Assembly (NCBI RefSeq): GCF_052857255.1
Contig: NC_135497.1
Location: forward strand, 181,982,777-182,046,776
DNA length: 64,000 nucleotides
Direction: 5' to 3'
Origin: Amblyomma americanum
Taxonomy: Eukaryota; Arthropoda; Arachnida; Ixodida; Ixodidae
Position numbers and translations under genes: made by a program. Of this stretch, positions 1-10,286 are shown piece by piece. The notes beneath the pieces are model-generated. The model saw only the letters and a program-made list of their open reading frames with translations, ran no database searches and was not told the origin of the DNA. Positions within the stretch are counted from its first letter, which is position 1; each line of letters starts with the position of its first letter.

Positions 1-1011
1 CTTTCCTCATGCGAGCTTCGCGAACCCTCTCACTTTCCCACGGGTGCGGGTTGTTAAGCCTCTGGCAAACCCAGTTTCGAAGAAGGCGATTTTCAAGGGC
101 CATCTATTCGGCGCCGTCCCTCACAAACTGTCATCAGGCACAGAAGACGGACGGACACCGATTCTCGGACAAAGCGCGTCTCTCGCATGTCCCTTCCCTG
201 TGCACGTGAGCTGAGGTTTACCTGTGCTAACGAGCGGTCATTCTTCATGTCTGCAGTTAGCGAGACAATGTCTTGTTGATCGCACCTTAGAGCGAGCGCC
301 GCCATGCTTTGAGCAGCGGCGCCGTCGCCGCTCGCCTCGCCGCAAGAACGTGGAGGGGTTTTTGACCTTTCCCGAATTCTAGAAATCCTCCGCTGTCCGG
401 CTGCCCCTATCCTTCTAGGTAGCGACTCACCCCCTTCTGTGCCCTTGTGCGGAGGGCAGAAAAAAAAACAACCTCAATGGGCATTCTTTTTCGCGAACCC
501 GGACGCGGCAAACACGCATAGCGCCGCGAACTTCACTGCCGCAATTTATTAGACGCCTTCCACTACGGCGTCTGCCATTTGCCCACATGCCTACACCGTA
601 AGTTCCCTTCTTCGTTGATTTCTAGTTTCATTGGAGGTAAAAAAAAAAAAACGAACTCACTTGACCGAGAGACACGGCGCTTTCCCTCAGTCCCAATCAC
701 AAAGAGTAACTACATAAACACCACTATATCGCCATATTTCTCATTAAAATGAAATTTTGGCGCAACCTCTCTAGCTCGCTGCTAGATTGAAATATTAAAT
801 GCTTTCAGGCAGTCTTCACATTTTCCGTGAGCGAATTCAATTCACCTCCCTGTGCGACAAAACTAGCTGTTATTCGGGTGCACATGTAATAAAAGCCGCT
901 GCGCACCCTTTCTGTCGCTCTTTTCTGCTGTGGCGACAACGAGCGCGAGTGGCGCCATCTGGTTAAGAGGGGCGGCAAAAGGCGGGCGCGGCTCTTGTTA
1001 ATAATACTTGG
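1..1011. other. No recognisable gene
   Basis: I see no conserved protein, tRNA or element end here. The short open frames on both strands overlap one another and have no family features. There are A-runs at 460-469 and about 640-651. It may be intergenic or intronic. Confidence 0.5.
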
Positions 1012-1304
1012 TTTTTGGGGAAAGGAAATGGCGCTATCTGTCCCGTATATCGTTGGACACCTGAACCACGCCGTATGGGAAGGGATAAAGGAGGGAGTTT
1101 AAGAAGAAAGAAAGAGGTGCCCGTAGTGGAGGGCTTCGGGATAATTTCGACCATCTGGGGATCTTTAACGTGCACTGAAATCGCACGGCACACGGGCGCC
1201 TTAGCGTTTTGCCTCCATAAAAACGCAGCCGCCGCTGCCGGGTTCGAACCCGGGAACTCCGGATCAGTAGACGAGCGCCCTAACCACTGAGCCACCGCGG
1301 CGGG
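1012..1304 (-). mobile_element. Ruka-like tRNA-derived SINE, long-tailed subfamily
   Basis: Read on the minus strand, the copy starts at about 1303 with a tRNA-like head: an A box GTGGCTCAGTGGTTAGGGC and a B box GGGTTCGAACCC. It then has the body shared with other copies in the window (CACGTTAAAGATCCCCAG). The 3' part differs from the typical Ruka copy. It runs through CTCCCTCCTTTATCCCTTCC and ends near CCATTTCCTTTCCCCAAAA. The same 3' part is present at 29377-29575 and 57770-58086, so this is a real subfamily. These are non-coding RNA polymerase III retroposons that depend on LINE machinery. No convincing target duplication was found for this copy. Confidence 0.85.
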
Positions 1305-1596
1305 TGTTCAGTTTGCAGTCAGCGAGGCGAGTGGCAAGGTGTTTCCACCGAAGGCGAAAACAGGCTCCGCTAATTATGGGTGACTCGACCTACTGCTGTG
1401 CTTACCAATGTTTACCAAAAACACTGCAGGCAAAGTACTGAAGATATAATTTTATCGCTTTCCACGGAGATTGTGCATGCTTGCGCATGCACAGAGGGCT
1501 ACTGCAAAATAGTTCATTGTGGAACCAAATTCATGAGCGTGAACTGGGAAGAGATTTACATTCGTGGGGTGTTTTGAATGCCCCATCAGTTGCGGA
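1305..1596. other. No recognisable gene between two SINEs
   Basis: This is a short spacer with no coding or structural signal that I can support. Confidence 0.5.
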
Positions 1597-1843
1597 GCCG
1601 CCGCGGTGGCTCAGTGGTTATGGCGGTCGACTGCTGGCCCGAAAGACGCGCGTTCAGTCCCGGCTGCAGCGGTCGAATTTCGATGGAGGCGAAATGCTAG
1701 AGGCCCGTGTACTGTGCGATGTAAGTGCACGGTAAAGAATTTCAGGTGGTCGAAATTTCCGGAGCCCTCCTCTACGGCGTCCCTCATAGCCTGAGTCGCT
1801 TTGGGACGTGAAACCCCCTTAAACCAAACTAAATCAAACTTGT
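1597..1843 (+). mobile_element. Ruka-type tRNA-derived SINE, full length
   Basis: The head reads GCCGCCGCGGTGGCTCAGTG, containing the A box. A slightly decayed B box (GTTCAGTCCC) follows, then the body with GAATTTCGATGGAGGCGAAA and a 3' end with CTTTGGGACGTGAAACCCCC. Probable target duplications are AGTTGCGGA (1588-1596) and AGTTGCAGGA (1844-1853), which differ by one inserted base. The family is non-coding and is copied in trans by a LINE. The changes in the B box suggest that this copy is no longer an efficient RNA polymerase III template. Confidence 0.9.
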
Positions 1844-1853
1844 AGTTGCAGGA

Positions 1854-2331
1854 GTCTGGCATTGCGTTGTGTATTTTGTAGCGGGAAGGAATGCGCTAAG
1901 TGGGCAACAGGAAATGGTCTAGGTGGAGTTCTTGGAGCTAGCATCTGAAGTTTCAGCCCGTGTTTGTTATATTACTCTGTCCAGCGCGTCAACTTTGTTT
2001 TTTTTCTTTTGCGTGCCTGTGTGCGCTGTGGGTGCAACGTCGTGCTTCTGAGAGTGGTTATGTAGTTTTTCACACTGCTTTAACTAAATTTTTGTATGCA
2101 TTTGTATCATTTTATTGCCTACAGTGGTTTAAAATTTTGTATATTTAAGCGTTACATTCCCAACATCTAAAACCCTTTTCTGAAAACACACAAAAAAGCA
2201 ATAGAAAGCCGAAATTTTGTAATCTATTTCTTGTATTTCACAACATCGCAAAACCCTTTCTGGTGTTAAAGTATTAATCAATAAATAGAAAAATGAAACC
2301 AAAATATTACGTGAGGGCATATGTCGTTGCG
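1854..2331. other. AT-rich spacer, no gene seen
   Basis: AT-rich DNA containing a near-repeated phrase: ACATCTAAAACCCTTTTCTG at about 2162 and ACATCGCAAAACCCTTTCTG at about 2242. No coding signal is visible. Confidence 0.5.
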
Positions 2332-2343
2332 AATTAATTTAAT

Positions 2344-2600
2344 TGGGTACCGCAGCGGTGGCCTTGTGGTTGAGCATCCGCCTCGCATACAGGAGGTGCG
2401 GGGTTCGATCCCAGTGCCGCCGGGTACCCACCGGTGATACTATGGGTACAAGCTTTGCCCTGCCCCGGTGCTCGGCTTATCAGGGTAAAATGCTTGGGAA
2501 ATGGGTCCTTGACCCCACCTTAAGCAAACGGAAATACTTTGTGCCCTGGCGCTCTTTGGCCGCAGATGCCCTTGCGCCATAAAAATTCACAATCATAATC
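2344..2600 (+). mobile_element. Second tRNA-like SINE family, full copy
   Basis: A tRNA-like head contains GTGGTTGAGCATCCGCC (A-box side) and GGGGTTCGATCCCAG (B box). The body includes GGGTACCCACCGGTG, and the 3' end includes GCAGATGCCCTTGCGCCATA followed by an AATCATAATC tail. It is flanked by a perfect 12-bp target duplication AATTAATTTAAT at 2332-2343 and 2601-2612. The same family occurs inverted at 23785-24025, with a 3' fragment at 25047-25130. The head and body differ from Ruka, so it is a separate SINE lineage. The perfect duplication suggests a fairly young insertion. Confidence 0.85.
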
Positions 2601-2612
2601 AATTAATTTAAT

Positions 2613-2954
2613 AGGCGTCTTCATAAAATACCTAAAATAAAAGCGCATCGTCTTTTTGCATGCTTAGAGCTATGCTTCTGTGAGGGGATTACATATAAAT
2701 GAAAGTAGTGTCAATCCTCAGGACGTAGAGAATTATCATCAGTGTTTAGTAACATAGCAGGTATAAGGTGCACAGCTGATTTCGCTATCTGGGTAAATCA
2801 TGATACATTTGTTTGTCAAACTGTAGGGGGACTTAACCTCAATAAGTTGAACTGCACTGGCGGATGCTGCAATGCCGTCAGGACTGCAACACAATCAAGG
2901 CTGCTCGCAATCGATGGTCAGCCCAAACTGAAAGCAACTGAATCTAACGTAGCA
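2613..2954. other. No recognisable gene
   Basis: This is the spacer between the SINE and the LINE 3' end. An 80-residue open frame at 2742-2984 runs into the LINE tail and shows no family features. Confidence 0.5.
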
Positions 2955-3055
2955 GCGGCGGTGGTGGTGAAAGCATTTATTTGAATATTGCAGAGAGGTT
3001 GCGTGGGGAGCAATCCCTTGTGGGCCGCTCCCCTTACAGTACTAGGTGGAGTCCC

Positions 3056-3940
3056 TTATTCAGGGACCCCATTTGTCTGGGCCGCCACTCGAGCTCGCTG
3101 AACTAGGGCTTGTTGGGCCGGTAGGTCCAGGCAGCTGAGCAGGGCCGCCTCCCAGTCCTCTCGGGTAGGGGAAGGGGTTAGGGGCGGAAGAGAAGGATTG
3201 TGTTGACATGCCCAGACCATGTGGAACGTGTCAGCCACCTCCCCACAGAAAGAGCAGAGGCCAGAGAAAAAAGTGTCGAAATGTTTGACCACTGCCGGGC
3301 ACAGTAGAGTGTTAGTAAAAAGTCTAAGCAGTATTCTCTCGTCCGCTTCCCTTAGCCCCTTGAGAGGAGCCGGGTACTGACGTTGCGAGTCCCGGTAATA
3401 AGCGGATATATCTTTGAAAGTTAACAGAGGATAGGAGTCCTGGTCTAGATCGGTAGGGTCTACGTCGGGGGCAGGGTTAGTGAGTGCGCGGGCGACCGAG
3501 TTGGCGGCCTTATTCCCTGGTAGGCCCTGGTGGCCTGGAGTCCAAATGAGAAATCGGGTCATGGGGTCCTGATCCCGAGCTGCTCTCTGAAGTATTCGTT
3601 GCGCTGTTGGCGTTATCCAGCCCAGTTCATAATTCTGGCAAGCCCCTCGCGAGTCAGATATGATGAATTTATATTCAGCGTGGGAGGCGGCTAGGGCGAT
3701 TGCTATCTCCTCCGCGTGGGTTGCGCTAAGTGCCTTAAAAGTGAGACCGTTCACCTGTCTTCCCTCGTGAACGACTGCGGCCGTGTACCATCCTCCCCTG
3801 GAATGATGTGGGCCCGCAACGTCTACATAGAAAACGCTGTGTTTGGAGCCAAAATGAATGCCCGCGCCTGACGCCGTCCATTGTGGTTCTCTCTGTCCAT
3901 TTTGGTAGGAAGGGGTCGAACACGGAAGGCGCCTCTCCAT
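3056..3940 (-). pseudogene. LINE RNase H domain and C-terminus
   Basis: The 294-residue open segment begins in a shifted frame and soon shows the RNase H fold motifs: VFYVDVAGP (first Asp), ATHAEEIAIALA (Glu) and FIISDSRGACQN (second Asp). Next comes WTPGHQGLPGNKAANSVARA, where the last acidic residue usual in active enzymes is Asn. The C-terminal part has LCSFCGEVADTFHMVWAC, the Cys-His cluster common in I-group LINEs, and ends at a TGA or TAA just before the short 3' UTR. The domain normally removes the RNA template strand during element copying. The Asn in the last acidic position and the upstream frame breaks argue against activity. Confidence 0.85.
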
Positions 3941-5098
3941 AGTTCTGGCACTCGTACCCTTTCCTCAATGTGATGGTCATGTTGTATATGTAGCCGGCCC
4001 AGTAGGCGACGACCGGACACGGCCTGGCAAAACGCGTGTATTGATTAGTGAGGTGCGCCTCGCGCAGCTCCCGATAGGTGTTCACCACCCCCAGTGCACG
4101 GAGCCTCGCATTTGAGGTAGAGATCGGGAGGTCGAGGGCCCTTTTGATCATCTTGCGGAGAGTAACCTCCAAGATGTTTTCGTCATGCTTGCGCAAGTGC
4201 AGGTATGGAGTCGAATATAGAATTCGACTCGTCACAAAAGCATGGGCGAGTCGCATCGCATCCCTACTTCTGAGGCCCCCTTGATCATCTTGCGGAGAGT
4301 AACCTCCAAGATGTTTTCGTCATGCTTGCGCAAGTGCAGGTATGGAGTCGAATATAGAATTCGACTCGTCACAAAAGCATGGGCGAGTCGCATCGCATCC
4401 CTACTTCTGAGGCCCCCACGCTTGTTGGAGACGCGGCGGACCATGCGGTCCACTTGATCGCCAACCTTGCGAAGCTTGGCTATGGTTGTGTCAGGGCGAC
4501 GGTTCTGGTGAATAAATAGTCCGAGGACTCTAATCTCAGTGGCTTCGTGTATGGGTCCGCTAGCCAGAGAGAGAAGTATTGGGGTCTTGCATCTTTGCGA
4601 GGGGCGGAGATGTACGAATTCTGATTTTTGAGGAGAGCACTGGAGACCACAGTACGTAGCATAGCGTTCCACTACGCTCGCCGCTGTTTGCAGGCGGTCT
4701 TCCAGTTGACCAGTGTTTCCCTCTGTTGCCCAAATGGTGATGTCGTCGGTACATAGCGCATGCTGTACACCTTGAACCTCACCCAGTTGGGCAGGGAGAT
4801 GGAGCATTGCGAGATTAAAGAATAGTGGAGACAGCACTGCGCCTTGTGGTGTGCCCCGTGTACCCATAGGGTAAGGACCGTGCTCCTTGTCCTGAATGCG
4901 GATAATGGCTTCGCGGTCCGTTAGGAAATGTTTAATGTAATTAAAAGTGTTGTGTCCACAGTGTGTCTCGCTGAGGTGAGAGAGAATTACGCTGTGTTTC
5001 ATGTTGTCGAAGGCACCCTTCAAATCCAAGGCGAGAACCACCTTGTCATTATGAGGGTGCTCAACAGGCGTGAGTAACTCGTGGCTGTGTTGAAGCAG
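3941..5098 (-). pseudogene. LINE reverse transcriptase fragment, broken
   Basis: The translated fragment contains LALDLKGAFDNMKHS (RT motif with the first catalytic Asp), RGTPQGAVLSPLFFNLAM (motif B), and CTDDITIWATEG where an active LINE has Y/FADD. The Asp pair is kept, but the two residues before it have changed. After the palm comes a thumb region with VLGLFIHQNRRPDTTIAKL and a linker rich in Arg and Leu. The frame is open from the 5' truncation to the 137-bp tandem duplication at 4144-4417. That duplication shifts the frame, because 137 is not a multiple of three. The downstream copy restarts the same residues (MRLAHAFVTSRILYSTPYLH). It is a dead gene, but decay before the duplication was modest. 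Confidence 0.9.
4144..4417. repeat. Perfect 137-bp tandem duplication inside the LINE
   Basis: Bases 4144-4280 and 4281-4417 read the same, starting TTGATCATCTTGCGGAGAG and ending CTTCTGAGGCCCCC. I saw no mismatch when comparing by eye. The unit belongs to the LINE thumb/linker region and breaks the frame. Identity of the two copies implies a recent event, or an assembly artefact. Confidence 0.9.
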
Positions 5099-5189
5099 CG
5101 GGGTGACACAGCGGTGGCGTCAACCCTTTCAATGCGTTGAAATCCGCAGAAAAGCAGGCGTTGACTCTCCCGCGGTTAGCGGTGCCATT

Positions 5190-5318
5190 CTGGCAGCGCT
5201 ACAAACGAAAAAAACAGCGCAAAAAACAACGACTTGACGAGAGTGCGAGACAACACAAGCGCTTGTTTTTGCGCTGTTCCGTTTGTAACTTCATGCACAT
5301 GCCCTCCTGGCAGCGCTG
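5190..5318. repeat. Short palindromic insertion with direct-repeat flanks
   Basis: Left arm 5200-5229 (TACAAACG, then AACAGCGCAAAAA) pairs with right arm 5263-5287 (TTTTTGCGCTGTT, then CGTTTGTA). A 33-base centre separates them. A 20-base one-sided tail follows the right arm. The unit is bracketed by an 11-bp direct repeat CTGGCAGCGCT at 5190-5200 and 5308-5318. Arm sequences and the one-sided tail resemble the ends of the Penelope-like element at 21091-22454. I infer a minimal PLE-terminus insertion. Confidence 0.6.
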
Positions 5319-5684
5319 CCAGTGCGCGCCTGCTATGCGGCCGGGCTGACGCGAACGCACTGGGCGTCCAATTGACGCGGCGAGTGCCACGAGGCGGCGC
5401 TGGTGGTGTGGTCGCTGCTGACGCCACCATTCCAGCGCACGGAGCCTCCGCCATACTGACCGGTTTGTAGGAGATTTATTAAATGGTCCCCTGAACCATC
5501 TCCTTCCGAAGGTGGCATCTCCTGGCCTCTAAACCTTCCTCTTTACTCTCGGCACTGGTACTGGGCACCAGAAGAGCATGCTGCTCCCGGCGACTCTCGG
5601 GTATTGTACATCCGTTTTAACGCGACAGAGGCCCGGTAACATAGAAAACCCGGTGTCGGCGTTGTGTGCGATAAATAGGGTGGC

Positions 5685-6035
5685 TTAGGCAGCCACCCCC
5701 AAAGAAGCAATCCAGGTGGGGCACCTGTAGGTCACGTGACCTTGTGGCGTCATCTCAACCTGCCCACCGGATGGTGAGCAAACTGACCCCCGTGGCAGGT
5801 GGCTGTTAGATCAATGACTGGTCGCGAGAGGTTGCTCGGGAAGAGCAACCTGGGCCGCCTAAGCCCCACCGGTGGTAGCACTTGCCATCGCAGAGCAGAG
5901 GCGCATCGCTTAGCCGCTGCACAAGGAATGTTGCGAGGACTGTATGAATGTAAAGCAGAGAATGACTAATTCTGCATATGTGGGCATTAACCCACTAAAG
6001 CTATCGCGTCATACCCGCAAGGCGGAGCTTAGGTG
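5685..6035 (-). repeat. Dispersed repeat family X, copy A
   Basis: The stretch shares long matches with 40795-41195 in the same orientation (for example ATGACTGGTCGCGAGAGGTT against ATGACTGGTCACGAGAGATT). It also matches 12185-12460 in the opposite orientation. On the minus strand it carries a tRNA-like GGCTAAGCGATGC near one end, so an old RNA polymerase III SINE is possible. It includes the palindrome GGTCACGTGACC and a hairpin GGTGGCTTAGGCAGCCACC at about 5679. The family name is mine. No coding sequence is seen. Confidence 0.6.
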
Positions 6036-6117
6036 CCCCCTCCAATTTTTCTATAAGAGCTTAAATCCATATTTTATACTCCCGTGTTTAGGTGCTCTAA
6101 CTTTCGGCAGAACTGCA

Positions 6118-6255
6118 CTTGGCATTTCGATGAAGGCGAAATATAAAACCAATCCAGCACCGACATTTCGGGGTTGGTTAAAAACCGCAGGTGGTCGCAA
6201 TTAATCCGGAGTAAAGGGCCACGGTGTTGTTTTGGCACGTGAAATTCTAGTTCCC
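6118..6255 (+). mobile_element. Decayed Ruka SINE fragment
   Basis: The body phrases TTTCGATGAAGGCGAAAT, CAGGTGGTCGCAATTAATCC and TTGGCACGTGAAA match the middle and 3' part of Ruka. The head and B box are lost. It is an old copy. Confidence 0.6.
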
Positions 6256-6452
6256 ATCAGCAGCTCCGACTAATCTGCGCTACAACTCCCGTCAGGCTAG
6301 CCCAATTTGCTGCTGGTACCGCTGTCGCAAAGAAATCCACGGACGCCGCAAGACCACATGGGACAGCTTCTTGCAATATGTCGCCGGCAGACGGCGACAC
6401 AGTGCGAAAGCTTGGTCAGAAGCACAGAGGGTGCCAAGCAATCCCGCAACCA

Positions 6453-6545
6453 TATAGGTGGACGGAATTTCCGGAGCCCTTCACTACGGCGTCCCTCATA
6501 GCATGAGTCGCTCTGGGATGTTAAACCCCCATAAACCATAAACCA
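6453..6545 (+). mobile_element. Ruka SINE 3' fragment
   Basis: Only the 3' third is present: GGAATTTCCGGAGCCCTTCA, then GGCGTCCCTCATAGCATGAG, and the end TTAAACCCCCATAAACCATA. It is 5'-truncated, and the preceding 200 bases are unrelated. Confidence 0.8.
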
Positions 6546-9500
6546 TATGCAATAAGGAGCAGTTCACGCGCGCGTGCGCGCACGAGTTGTTGTTTTTGTA
6601 TTTTATACAGAGACATTTTGGAAGAATGTCGCGCATACGTTTAATAGCTAAATGAAGCGAAGGGCCGAGCGCTCGCTACTCATCCGAACACATCCATTTA
6701 CGCGACCATCAGTCGTGTATATGTTATGTGCCACATTAAGTATGAAGATGACCTGACGATGGAATCAGGTCGACGCTCAGGCCTTTTATTATTACATCCA
6801 CTCTCTCTTCGCTTCGGGAAACAGCCTCAGACTACAGACGGTTGCAGAAACTTGCAGCCTGCTATAGTGAGGAATAAATTACTGAACCTGAAGAAGGCCC
6901 AGTCAGAGAGAAAAAAATGCGCGCGCACGCACGCATACGCACCTTAGCCTGCCTCAGTCTGATTTGGTGCGCGGTTGATCAATAAACACACCTTTCGGAC
7001 AACTCAATGGCTAACCTGCTGCCCGCCTAGGCGCTGCCTCCATCGGCAAACTGCGTGGAACCGAGGTGGGAAAGCCATCTCCCACGGCGAAGCGCCCGAG
7101 GAGGCGGCGCGTGCCCCGCGACCTGCAGCCCGCACTCGGAACCAACCGCGGCCGTCCCACTGTTTGGCCGGAATTAGGCCACCGCCAGAGCCGCGGTGGC
7201 GGAGCGCCGCCCGCCCAACGGCTCTCTTGCCCTTCCGTGCGACCGGCAGTGCTCAATCTAGCGCAGACGAAAGTGCTCGTCCATCAAGATCAGAGCGGAT
7301 CAGGAAGGGTCAAGCAGAGTGGTTCTCACGCACCAACTCGCCTCAATTTTCCTAGGGCGATTACAGCAATGCGAATGGACGGCCGCAGAGCACAGAGCCA
7401 CGCTGCATATATAACCGGCCGCTGTTTATTTTGACTTTGCCCGCTTGTTGCATAAGCAGGCGCGCGACGCGGAGAAACAATACCGCAGGAAATGCCCTAG
7501 CATGAAAACTCACTTGGGCAGCAAGGGCACTCCCGTCAAAGGAAACAAAAGACCGTGAGACCACGTGGCTCCCGTGGATCCCTGTACTCTTAAATGAGTA
7601 CCCACGATAGGCGCCCAGGTGCCCGCAACGCTTAGATTTTATGCTGCATAGTGTTTCATGACTATTCCCCCTGTCCACACTTTTACCTATCTCCATTCAT
7701 ACAGGCGAATCTCGCGTGTACCACCTACGAACAATTGCAGCGTTTTAGCACAGCGCTACCGTGTACCGCCAGTGCTTGCTAGCAGCGGTAACAGCAACGG
7801 TACGCGATAGCAGTGAGATAAGAAGGCCTGCACATTCTTAGAATGTATTAGCAGTAAACGCATCATATGGATGGAATGTCGTTCAGCATACGCCTCGTAT
7901 GCGGGAGGTTATAGGTAGCTAGGGCAGGAGCAAAAGGACCCAGAAAACGTCAGCGATGTTGCCCCACATCTCCCGCTTCTAGGAAATATCGTGCAAGTCA
8001 TTTCACCGCGTTTGAAAAACATGACTCAGAAGTAGACCTCTAAACACGCAGCTGATCATCTAGCGCGGAGGCGAGCACAGAATGTCACCGCCATCGCCAG
8101 CAGCCCAGCTACGCCCACAACAGGACAAATGTGTCAGCTGCAGACATACCATCGCTAGAAACAAAGCGTTAGAATCAGCCCTTCGTCAGCTGATCCGTTT
8201 GCCCGAACCGGCTATTAGCAGGCCCCGAAATGTTTTCTGATCATGTTCTCACGACCACATCGGTGAAATCGAGGGGAGCTCATCAAGGTAGACGAAAGAC
8301 TGTGAGCGCGTTATGTCTCAAGTGCGGTCCTGACACCACCCTGGGTGTGCACTCTGCACCGGCCGCAAGAAACCTAACGGGAAGCGGCGACGCCTGCGCA
8401 CGAAGAGCACGAGAGGACGGCGACCGGGTGTAGCTATGAGCTGACCATGGAGCAACAAAGAAAGGGCCACGCCGTGTCGCGGGACTATAGGGTTTCACGG
8501 GGCGCGGCTTTGGCCAGGCGGCTTGAGTTGTATGGGTGCCCATTTCTGCAACTCCTCCTTCTGTTACGTCACTGGTTTCATGAGAATTCTGGCGGGACAC
8601 TGTTCCTCGAGATGTGTCTTACAAGCGCAGGTAAATACAAAAAGAAAAACTTTATACTAGAAGCAATTTACGGGTCCCTGAAGACTGATCGATATCTTCG
8701 ATAAGAGGTGGTAAGACACGTGTATGTGGCCAATTCCGAAAAAAAAAATGTTACCCAGGGATGTTCCAGTGGTCGAGTGGTAAGAAGACGAAAGTGCGAC
8801 ATATAAATAACCTAAACATCACCTCTCCCACACAGCACCGTGCGCAATGGCTGCGCTACAGGAAAGAAAAGAGCATGTGTCCCGCTATCGCACCCTATAG
8901 CAACCACAGGATCGTACACCCCTGGTATAGATATGCATTCTGAAAAGTTGCACCACTCGACTTTACTATTTTTATTCTGACACTAACTTTTTATCTGAAG
9001 ATTTAGCTTGCTGTCACCACTTAAAAATTTGTATCCAAAGAGCCACCATTTGTGAATGCTCCATAAAAGAGCCGTAAATTTTGCGAGCCCATGAAGCTCT
9101 CAACGACTCCGAAAATTCTTACTCTCATCTGCGCAGATTAAAGCGCACTATTTTTATTTACCCATGCGTTACGTAGAGAAGAGCAGGATGTTGGTAGATC
9201 GCGCAAGGCTCGGTTATTTTCGTCGTAGTTGTTACGAAAGGTTTATACCCCGAAATTGGGGGGGGGTGTCACTACCAAGGCGTCGTTCATTGTCCGACTA
9301 TCTGCACAGCGGTCTCGCCTTCTTCAATACAGCCCTCCTGAGTCCGGCGAATGCGAACACGAACGTTACGCAGAACGCGCCATCGCATTGTCCCTGCTCA
9401 CGTGCTTGCCTGTGTATTAGTGTTACATACAAACACTCACATACACACGTAATGCACACTTGTATCCACCCGTAAGCACCTCTTACAAAAGGTCTTACGA

Positions 9501-10153
9501 AACTAGGTCACTATGAGCGCAGAAGACGTGTTGTGCAAAGCGACACCCGCTGAACCTGCGCTCATTACGTATCACGCCGAGCTCTCTGGTGCAGAAACAC
9601 ACCAGTCGAGTTGTACAGCTTTTCCCTAGCACATCGTTTGCGCCGCAGTACGCACCCGTAATGCGACAACCACATTGTGAAAGATAGGCAGCCATACGCC
9701 AGGAGTTTCCTATGGGGGAAGCCAGAACATGCGTAACGAAACCGGCGATGCCCACAGGGGAAAAAAAAAATAGCATAGCCGAAAATAGGAAAAACATGTA
9801 CACTAATAGCAACACACAAGGAGGCTGGAAAGAACCTTCGAATTAGCTGGCTGCCACCTAAATATCCCGAGGCGAAACGCAAAGCTGGCGGCGTGCTGAC
9901 GAGTCGCCACGACCGCGTCACGCACTGCGTGCACGCGGCGAATGCGAGTGCGGACGGAAGGGGCCTTGTAGCGCCCAACAAACGCAGTGTTGAGACCGCA
10001 CGTATTGCAACAGGCGTGCAAACAGGCAAAAAGAGGTGGACCTGTACCAAGAAATTAACCTACAACGGTGAATTTTTAGAGTAATGCGCAAAAGTATACC
10101 TCGCACACTAAAGGGTGCATGAATAGGCACAAAAAGCCGATGAAAAATGAACA
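6546..10153. other. No recognisable gene; one GC-rich patch
   Basis: No element or gene could be named in 3.6 kb. Bases 7010-7340 are GC-rich with many CpG. Overlapping open frames there use Arg, Pro and Ala in all frames, which reflects composition rather than coding. A run of nine G sits at about 9258. This may be intron or regulatory DNA. Confidence 0.45.
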
Positions 10154-10286
10154 GTCGACGGAGCAGCGCAGACAAGACCTGGACGAAGAAGTACGCGACG
10201 AGAGAAGCACTGTACCCGAGGAGCGGTCGTGGTACGGGAGTATGTATACTCCTTCGTCCGAGTCTGTACTGCGCAGCTCCGTCGAC
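10154..10286. repeat. Imperfect 133-bp palindrome (long hairpin)
   Basis: Left arm 10154-10198 starts GTCGACGGAGCAGCGCAG. Right arm 10241-10286, read on the other strand, starts GTCGACGGAGCTGCGCAG. Both continue with GGACGAAG(A/G)AGTA. The arms are about 45 bases and roughly 85% matched by eye, with a 42-base centre. It could be a foldback element, a MITE or a structured RNA gene. No target duplication was recognised. Confidence 0.75.

Larger units (their letters stand above)
2955..5110 (-). mobile_element. 5'-truncated non-LTR retrotransposon (LINE) with RT and RNase H
   Basis: The element lies on the minus strand. It enters in the reverse transcriptase palm region near 5098, runs through thumb and linker, then an RNase H domain and a C-terminal Cys/His segment. 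It ends in a short 3' UTR with AATAAATGCTTTCACCACC. An RNase H domain at the C-terminus is typical of the I group (I, Ingi and related clades). The apurinic endonuclease and ORF1 are missing, consistent with 5' truncation during insertion. It is not functional: the catalytic box is altered, the frame shifts, and a 137-bp duplication interrupts it. I could not define a target duplication. Confidence 0.9.

Noticed and set aside
1215..1303. tRNA gene from matching A and B boxes
   Set aside because: The stems do not form a full tRNA, and the head continues into a SINE body. The same applies to every other tRNA-like head here.
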